Source: JAKOWB01 sp038363005
Lineage (GTDB): Bacteria > Pseudomonadota > Alphaproteobacteria > Kiloniellales > JACOMY01
Reading direction: 5' to 3'
DNA: 64,000 nt
Assembly (NCBI GenBank): GCA_038363005.1
Contig: JBBQBI010000007.1
Coordinates: 156,744 to 220,743, forward strand
Shown: positions 58,728-64,000 of the stretch, in pieces
How the letters are laid out: the number at the start of each line of letters is the position of its first letter
How positions within the stretch are numbered: the first letter of the stretch is position 1
Notes under the pieces: model-generated
Told to the model about the DNA's origin: nothing
Database searches by the model: none
Seen by the model: only the letters and a program-made list of their open reading frames with translations
Made by a program: the position numbers and the translations under genes

Positions 58728-59423
58728 ATGCGCCGCCTGCTGCCCCTCCTGCTGCTGCTGTCCCTGGCACCGCCGGCCGCGGCGCGCGACCTGGCGGCGG
58801 CCTTCGACCATGTGGTCTTCGGGCCCGGCCCCCTGCGTGAAAGCCTGATCCGGGTGGAGGCGCCGGCGATCCGCTATGTCGTCTATGGCGACCTGGATGA
58901 CGGGCGCCTGGCGATCCTACAGCGCCATGCCGGCGACCTGGCGGCGATCACTGGGAAAGCGGTGAGCGTGGAGCGCGGCGCGGACCCGGCGCCGCCCGTC
59001 ACGATCGGTGACGAGCGCGTAACCGTCCTGCAGCTCCATATAGTGCCGCGCGCTGGCTTCGCCGCGTTGCTGGCCCAGCACTGGATTCCGGCGGCGACGC
59101 AACGCAGCCACAGCCAGGCGCTCTGCAGCTTCGTCACCATGGGGCGGGCGACGGTGCGCGCCGGACTGATCCTGATCGACGCCGCCGACGACGAGGCGAC
59201 GGTGCGCCACTGCCTGATCGAGGAGACGACGCAGGCGCTGGGGCCCTTCGACGACACCGCCGAGCTCGATCCCTCGGCCTACAACGACTTTGGCGAATTG
59301 ATCGACCGCCTGCAGCTCGACGACGTGGCGATCCTCAAGGCGCTCTACGACCCGCGCCTCGCGGCCGGCATGGACCGCGCGGCGGTGCTGGCGCTGCTGC
59401 CGGCGATCCTGAGCGGTCCCTAG
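58728..59423 (+). CDS. DUF2927 exported protein
   Basis: 231 aa with a signal peptide (MRRLLPLLLLLSLAPPAAARD). The mature part begins VVFGPGPLRESLIRVEAPAIRYVVYGD, and its conserved end is CLIEETTQALGPFDDTAELDPSAYND ... ILKALYDPRLAAGMDR, the DUF2927 pattern. The EETTQ with a following acidic pair resembles a metal-protease remnant, but no HExxH is present. It is convergent with the RlmM-like gene (overlap of 4 bases). Confidence 0.82.
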   Translation: MRRLLPLLLLLSLAPPAAARDLAAAFDHVVFGPGPLRESLIRVEAPAIRYVVYGDLDDGRLAILQRHAGDLAAITGKAVSVERGADPAPPVTIGDERVTVLQLHIVPRAGFAALLAQHWIPAATQRSHSQALCSFVTMGRATVRAGLILIDAADDEATVRHCLIEETTQALGPFDDTAELDPSAYNDFGELIDRLQLDDVAILKALYDPRLAAGMDRAAVLALLPAILSGP

Positions 59424-60340
59424 CGGATCAGGCTCCAGGTCAGCTCGTGCTTGTTGTTGTAGAGGTGCCGCAGCCGGGCGCCGGGTACCTGCAGCAGCGG
59501 CCGCAGCGCCGCCATGTCGGTGGCGCCCTGGAACTTCACGGTGACGACGAAGCTGGCCTGCGGCTGGGCCGCTAGCCAGGACTGCACAAGGCGCACCAGG
59601 CGCTCCGGGTAGCAGACGATGTCGCTGACGACCCAGTCGTAGGGTGGCTCCTTGGCTGGGTCGAGGCCGAAGGCGCTTTCCTGCCGGTGGTGCACGTTGG
59701 GCAGCGCGGCGACACGCGGATCGAGCGGCGCCTTGTCGATGCTCGATACCTGGGCGCCGAGCTGCGCCAGGGCCCAGGTCCAGCCGCCTGGCGCGGCGCC
59801 GAGGTCAAGGCAGCGCTGCCCGGGTTCCGGCCACCGGCCGGCCAGCGCCAGCGCCTCCCAGAGCTTCAGGTAGGCGCGGCTGGGCGGGCCGGCCTTGTCC
59901 TCGACGAAGTGCGCCTCGCCGTTGGGAAAGGGGCTGCTGGCATGCGGGCTGGCGATCAGGCGTTCCTGCTCCAGCAGCGTCCAGGCGCCCAGCTGCGCGG
60001 TGGGTGCCGCGGCGGGAAACACCAGCGGCTTGCCGGACACGTGCGGCAGCTTGGACTCGATCAGCGCGGCGCGGCGATATAGCCCGGTGGGATAGAGCGC
60101 CCAGTTGCGCACCAGCGCCCGCATGGCCTTGGCGGCGGCGGCGATGGAAACGAAGCGGATCTCCACCAGGTCGGGCCAGACGTTCTGCGCCCAGTGCGCG
60201 GCGTGGGCCTCGCCCGGCACGACGAAGAGCCGCGGCCCGTGCGCCGGCTCCTCGCCCAGTTCCGCCGCCAGCTCGTGCGCGAAACCCTCGGCCGCGAGAT
60301 AGGCCGTGGCGCCGAGCGGACGAATGTCGAAGTCGGGCAA
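59420..60340 (-). CDS. FtsJ-like SAM-dependent RNA methyltransferase (RlmM-like)
   Basis: 306 aa from TTG, supported by AGGAGGG ten bases upstream. The SAM motif is CLDLGAAPGGWTWALAQLGAQVSSID, a Rossmann-like RrmJ signature; D in VVSDIV and K in VTVKFQG fit the K-D-K-E tetrad. It most resembles RlmM, which methylates 2'-O of a 23S rRNA cytidine. It lies two bases after the TrmH gene. Confidence 0.83.
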   Translation of the reverse strand: MPDFDIRPLGATAYLAAEGFAHELAAELGEEPAHGPRLFVVPGEAHAAHWAQNVWPDLVEIRFVSIAAAAKAMRALVRNWALYPTGLYRRAALIESKLPHVSGKPLVFPAAAPTAQLGAWTLLEQERLIASPHASSPFPNGEAHFVEDKAGPPSRAYLKLWEALALAGRWPEPGQRCLDLGAAPGGWTWALAQLGAQVSSIDKAPLDPRVAALPNVHHRQESAFGLDPAKEPPYDWVVSDIVCYPERLVRLVQSWLAAQPQASFVVTVKFQGATDMAALRPLLQVPGARLRHLYNNKHELTWSLIR

Positions 60341-60342
60341 GG

Positions 60343-61176
60343 CTAGCGCCCTCCTGCCTCACGCGCCTGGGTGAACCAGTGTGCCAGGATCGCCGCGGTG
60401 GCGGCGACGTTCAGCGACTGCACGGCGCCGCTGCCGGGCAAGGTCAGGGTGCCGGCGCAAGCCGCCAGGGTCTCGGGCGGCAGGCCCTGTTCCTCGTTGC
60501 CCAACACGATGGCGACGGGATCGCGCTGGCTGATCGCAGCCAGCGCCTTGCCCTTGCCCAGGGCAGCGCCCAGCACCAGCCATTCCGGCGCCAGCTTGGG
60601 CAGCACGCGCGGCAGGCTGTGGGCGCGATAGAGCTGCAGGTGGGCCAGACCGCCCTCGGCGACGCGCCAGGCGGCTTCCGAGGGGCCGGCTTGCTCCGGG
60701 TGGTCGCTGATCACCAGGCGGGTCAGGCCGAAGAACACGGCGCTGCGCACGATGGCGCCCAGGTTGTGCGGGTTGCCGACACCGTCGAGGATCAGCAGCG
60801 GTTGCCCCTCGCGCGCCCAGCGCTTGGCTTCGCCGACGTCGAATTCGGCGACGCGCGGCGGGTGGATCAACGCCACCACGCCGCCGTTCAAGGCGGTGCC
60901 GGCGACCTTGGCCAGCTCCTCGCGGCCGACCAGACGGTAGGGTTTGCGCCGCTCACCCAGGGTGGCGCAGAGCGCCGCCAGGCGCTTCTGGTGCTCAGCC
61001 TCGAAGAACAGCCGCTCGATCGCCTCCGGCCGCATGGCGGCGAGCGCCTCGACAGCGGCCAGGCCGGCGACGCGGAACAGCTTGCTCTCCTCGAAGCGCG
61101 GCTTGCCGTCGCGCGGCGGCGGCTTGCGGGCCTGGGCGCGGCGGTCGGCCGGGTGCGGGCGGGGGCCGCGGCTCAA
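60343..61176 (-). CDS. TrmH/SpoU-family RNA 2'-O-methyltransferase
   Basis: 277 aa from TTG overlapping the DDAH stop (TTGA). The knotted SPOUT fold is shown by LILDGVGNPHNLGAIVRSAVFFG, VLGNEEQGLP and the deep knot PGSGAVQSLNVAATAAIL. A basic N-terminal tail (RKPPPRDGKPRFEESK) may hold RNA. It may act on rRNA or tRNA ribose; the exact target cannot be read from sequence. It is the second gene of a leftward three-gene operon. Confidence 0.88.
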   Translation of the reverse strand: MSRGPRPHPADRRAQARKPPPRDGKPRFEESKLFRVAGLAAVEALAAMRPEAIERLFFEAEHQKRLAALCATLGERRKPYRLVGREELAKVAGTALNGGVVALIHPPRVAEFDVGEAKRWAREGQPLLILDGVGNPHNLGAIVRSAVFFGLTRLVISDHPEQAGPSEAAWRVAEGGLAHLQLYRAHSLPRVLPKLAPEWLVLGAALGKGKALAAISQRDPVAIVLGNEEQGLPPETLAACAGTLTLPGSGAVQSLNVAATAAILAHWFTQAREAGGR

Positions 61177-62039
61177 GAAGCGCGCTCGAGCGGCCGGGTC
61201 AGGCAGGTCGGCCCGCCTTCGCCCAGGCGCGAGATCTGCTGCCCGGGGTAGGTGGCGACTTGGCAGCCCGCGGCCTCCAGCCGGCGCCGCGTCTCGGGAT
61301 TGCCGTCGACCATCAGCAGGTCGCGCGGGCCGAGCGCCAGGACGTTGCAGCCCATGGACTCGAATTCCGCGTCCGGCACCTCGACGAACTTGAGGCCGCG
61401 CGACAGCAGGAACTTGCGGAAGGGCACCGGCATCAGTGGCGAATAGACCAGCGCCAGGTCGCGGTCGAGCGGCGACAGGAAGGACATCAGGTGGAAGACG
61501 TCGCTGGGCCCCTTGTAGTGCGGCAGGCCGGTGACCTCGACATGCACGGCGGAGCCAAGCAGCGCCTTGAGCTGGCTGATCCCCTCGGCATTGGTGCGAT
61601 AGCCCTCGCCAACGCAGAGCGTGTGCTCGTCCAGCCAGACCACGTCGCCGCCCTCCAGCGTGCCTTCGCCGGTGATGGCGCCGGCGACCGCCAGGCCGCC
61701 GTCGGCCAGGGCGCTGCCGTTGACCTGGTTCTCCGCCGTGCGGGCCGGCTTGCCGAAGCCGCCGTGGATCAGGCCCCGCGGCGAGACCAGCGTGGCATCG
61801 CGCACGTAGATGGCGTCGGGGGTGAGGCTGGGGGCGGCCGGCAGCAGCTCGACCTTGCAGCCGCGCGCCTGGAACAGCGCCAGGAAGGCGTCATAGTCCG
61901 CCACGGCGGCGGCGAAATCCGGCTCGGCATGATAATTCAGCGCCTGCCAGCTGGCGCTCAGCGTCGCCTGGTCGCGGAAGGCGGTCCGGGCGTGGCGCAG
62001 CGCCACGCGGGTCAGACGGCCGTATTCGTTCAATGCCAT
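61173..62039 (-). CDS. dimethylarginine dimethylaminohydrolase (DDAH)/arginine-deiminase-like amidinohydrolase
   Basis: 288 aa from ATG 62039. Family features: TPDAIYVRDATLVSPRGLIHGGFGKPAR (substrate Asp, Arg), GEGTLEGGDVVWLDEH, VTGLPHYKGPSDVFHLMSFL with the catalytic His, and GGPTCLTRPLERAS with the catalytic Cys near the end. It hydrolyses methylated arginines or a related guanidine. It starts the leftward operon with the TrmH and RlmM-like genes. Confidence 0.9.
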   Translation of the reverse strand: MALNEYGRLTRVALRHARTAFRDQATLSASWQALNYHAEPDFAAAVADYDAFLALFQARGCKVELLPAAPSLTPDAIYVRDATLVSPRGLIHGGFGKPARTAENQVNGSALADGGLAVAGAITGEGTLEGGDVVWLDEHTLCVGEGYRTNAEGISQLKALLGSAVHVEVTGLPHYKGPSDVFHLMSFLSPLDRDLALVYSPLMPVPFRKFLLSRGLKFVEVPDAEFESMGCNVLALGPRDLLMVDGNPETRRRLEAAGCQVATYPGQQISRLGEGGPTCLTRPLERAS

Positions 62040-62204
62040 GGTGGTCCCCCTTCGGCCCGCTAATAAGCCCCGGCCATGCCCCGGCCGCAAGGCCACTTGC
62101 GCGGGCGCCGGGTCGGGATGGCTTTTGGCGGCGCTCCGGCTTGGTTATGCTCGCGGACCAAGACAAACACCAAGAACGCCCTCGCGTCAGGGAAGGAGAG
62201 CCTC

Positions 62205-63941
62205 ATGCCGCTCGACAGCAGCAAGCCCAAGGTCGACAAGTCGAAGCTGCCCAGCCGCCACGTGTCCGTCGGTCCGGACCGGGCGCCGCACCGCGCCTTC
62301 TACTACGCCATGGGCATGACCGAGGAGGAGATCGCCCAGCCCTTCGTCGGTGTCGCCACCTGCTGGAACGAGGCCGCGCCCTGCAACATCACGCTGTCGC
62401 GCCAGGCGCAGGCGGTGAAGAAGGGCGTCAAGGCCGGCGCCGGCACGCCGCGCGAATTCACCACCATCACCGTCACCGACGGCATCGCCATGGGCCACCA
62501 GGGCATGAAGTCCTCGCTGGTCAGCCGCGATGCCATCGCCGACACGGTGGAGCTGACCATGCGCGGCCACTGCTACGACGCCATGGTCGGGTTGGCAGGG
62601 TGCGACAAGTCGCTGCCCGGCATGATGATGGCCATGGTGCGGCTCAACGTGCCTTCGGTCTTTCTCTACGGCGGCTCGATCCTGCCCGGCCGCTTCAAGG
62701 GCAAGGACGTGACGGTACAGGACGTCTTCGAGGCGGTGGGCGCCTACGGCGCCGGCAAGATGAACGCCAAGGACCTGCACGAGCTGGAATGCGCCGCCTG
62801 TCCTTCCGGCGGCTCCTGCGGCGGGCAATTCACCGCCAACACCATGGCCTGCGTCAGCGAGGCCATTGGCTTGGCGTTGCCCAACTCGGCCGGCGCGCCG
62901 GCACCCTATGAAAGCCGCGACGCCTATGCCGAGGCCTCGGGCCAGGCGGTGATGAAGCTGCTGGCGCTGAACCTGCGCCCGCGCGACATCGTCACCCGCA
63001 AGGCGCTGGAGAACGCCGCCATGGTGGTCGCCGCTACCGGCGGCTCGACCAACGCCGGCCTGCACCTGCCGGCCATCGCGCACGAGTGCGGCATCGAATT
63101 CGACCTGCACGATGTCTGCGAGATCTTCCGCAAGACGCCCTATATCGCCGACCTGAAGCCGGGCGGCCGCTATGTCGCCAAGGACCTCTACGACGTCGGC
63201 GGCGTGCAGATCGTGTTGAAGGCGCTGCTCGACGGTGGCTTCCTGCATGGCGACTGCATGACGGTGACCGGCAAGACCATCGCCGAGAACCTGGCCGAGA
63301 TGACCTTCCCGACCGAGCAGGACGTGGTGCGCCCGACCAGCAACCCGCTGTCCACCACCGGCGGCGTGGTGGGCCTGCGCGGCAACCTCGCCACCGAGGG
63401 TGCCATCGTGAAGATCGCTGGCATGAAGATCCTGAAGTTCTCTGGCCCGGCGCGCTGCTTCGACTGCGAGGAAGATGCCTTCGAAGCAGTGCAGAAGCGC
63501 ACCTACAAGCCGGGCGAGGTGATCGTCATCCGCTACGAGGGACCGAAGGGCGGCCCCGGCATGCGCGAGATGCTGTCCACCACCGCGGCGCTCTATGGCC
63601 AGGGCGTGGGCGACCAGATGGCGCTGATCACCGACGGTCGCTTCTCCGGCGCCACGCGCGGCTTCTGCATCGGCCACGTCGGGCCGGAAGCGGCGGTCGG
63701 CGGCGCCATCGGCCTGCTCAAGGACGGCGACATGATCGACATCGATGCCGAGGCCGGCACGCTGTCGGTGCGCCTGTCCGACACCGACCTGGCGGAGCGC
63801 CGCAAGGCCTGGAAACCGCGCGGCCACGACTACAACAGCGGCGCCATCTGGAAGTACGCCCAGCTCGTCGGCTCGGCCGAGAAGGGCGCCGTGACCAACC
63901 CCGGCGGCGCCGCCGAGACGCACTGCTACGCGGATATCTGA
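62205..63941 (+). CDS. ilvD: dihydroxy-acid dehydratase
   Basis: 578 aa. The [Fe-S] ligands are visible: CWNEAAPC near residue 51, GCDKSLPGMMMAMV near residue 132 and CPSGGSCGGQFTANTMACVSE near residue 199, together with the substrate-loop GGSILPGRFKGKDVT. TTAALYGQGVGDQMALITDGRFSGATRG is the C-terminal signature. It makes 2-oxoisovalerate and related keto acids in branched-chain amino-acid synthesis. GGGAAGGAGAG precedes the ATG at 62205. Confidence 0.97.
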   Translation: MPLDSSKPKVDKSKLPSRHVSVGPDRAPHRAFYYAMGMTEEEIAQPFVGVATCWNEAAPCNITLSRQAQAVKKGVKAGAGTPREFTTITVTDGIAMGHQGMKSSLVSRDAIADTVELTMRGHCYDAMVGLAGCDKSLPGMMMAMVRLNVPSVFLYGGSILPGRFKGKDVTVQDVFEAVGAYGAGKMNAKDLHELECAACPSGGSCGGQFTANTMACVSEAIGLALPNSAGAPAPYESRDAYAEASGQAVMKLLALNLRPRDIVTRKALENAAMVVAATGGSTNAGLHLPAIAHECGIEFDLHDVCEIFRKTPYIADLKPGGRYVAKDLYDVGGVQIVLKALLDGGFLHGDCMTVTGKTIAENLAEMTFPTEQDVVRPTSNPLSTTGGVVGLRGNLATEGAIVKIAGMKILKFSGPARCFDCEEDAFEAVQKRTYKPGEVIVIRYEGPKGGPGMREMLSTTAALYGQGVGDQMALITDGRFSGATRGFCIGHVGPEAAVGGAIGLLKDGDMIDIDAEAGTLSVRLSDTDLAERRKAWKPRGHDYNSGAIWKYAQLVGSAEKGAVTNPGGAAETHCYADI

Positions 63942-64000
63942 CGGTCTCTGCCCCTTCCTCCCTCTCCCGCGCTAGCGGGGGAGGGTCGGGGAGGGGGGCG
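63942..64000 (+). repeat. GC-rich intergenic repeat with hairpin at the right edge
   Basis: CCCTCTCCCGC / GCGGGGGAGGG (63960-63970 with 63975-63985, one G-T pair, 4-base GCTA loop). It follows the ilvD stop and is cut by the window end. The stem and the GGGGAGAGGG-type run near 32280 recall dispersed CTCTCCC repeats of alphaproteobacteria; it could also be the ilvD terminator. Confidence 0.5.

Overview
The window is about 64 kb of high-GC DNA with dense, mostly operonic genes on both strands. It looks chromosomal and alphaproteobacterial, probably from a Rhodospirillales-like lineage. The evidence is a PopZ-type polar organiser beside valS, an NDUFS4-like respiratory complex I accessory subunit, an aapJQMP amino-acid transporter, the Pcm / rhodanese / TolC / PopZ / ValS gene order, CoxG, a TAXI-TRAP transporter with its DUF1850 partner, and many Tat-exported binding proteins. 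I cannot name a species. There is no phage, plasmid, insertion sequence, CRISPR array or rRNA operon.

Layout. 0-2 kb: end of an unknown gene, a small membrane protein, CoxG and a lipoprotein. 2.1-5.5 kb: TAXI-TRAP operon. 5.5-12.5 kb: housekeeping and stress genes (GFA protein, Sel1 protein, ion antiporter, universal stress protein, HDAC-like deacetylase, DUF192 protein, O-methyltransferase). 12.6-19.1 kb: a surface-sugar cluster (oxidoreductase, epimerase, PLP aminotransferase, GT2, two hexapeptide acyltransferases, NodB-like deacetylase) and a complex I subunit, bracketed by tRNA-Pro(TGG) and tRNA-Arg(TCT). 19.2-22.8 kb: a pentapeptide-repeat protein with a decayed tail of a second copy, a VOC protein, an atypical hairpin-rich interval holding a small membrane-protein gene broken by a perfect 22-bp duplication, and a GT4 glycosyltransferase. 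22.8-27.3 kb: a 56-aa small protein, then leftward metC-modE-modABC with a clear ModE box before modA. 27.6-32.2 kb: aapJQMP, whose AapM carries a large extra periplasmic segment. 32.2-37.5 kb: palindromic intergenic repeats, dps, and a leftward Nudix-cysK-alaX-sseA-GNAT operon. 37.5-44.1 kb: a long leader and a peptide-type ABC operon with a fused double ATPase. 44.2-47.8 kb: a glycosyltransferase, an LprI-like protein, tRNA-Asn and tRNA-Cys, an orphan Bug-type receptor and a glycine-rich secreted protein. 48.3-54.5 kb: pcm, rhodanese, tolC (palindromic operator over its promoter), popZ, valS. 54.5-64 kb: MarR with a divergent CysK-like enzyme, TetR with an enolase-superfamily enzyme, MsrQ, DUF2927, a leftward DDAH / TrmH / RlmM-like operon with two TTG starts, and ilvD.

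How the genes work together. The dominant theme is uptake of small organic solutes (TAXI-TRAP, molybdate ABC, general amino-acid ABC, peptide ABC, a Bug receptor), joined to sulfur and amino-acid metabolism (cystathionine lyase, two CysK-like enzymes, mercaptopyruvate sulfurtransferase, IlvD) and envelope sugar assembly. I found no clearly new multi-gene system. The items most worth a second look are the duplication-disrupted small gene with its surrounding hairpins, the AapM insertion, the tolC operator, the glycine-rich secreted protein, and the alaX-cysK-sseA coupling.
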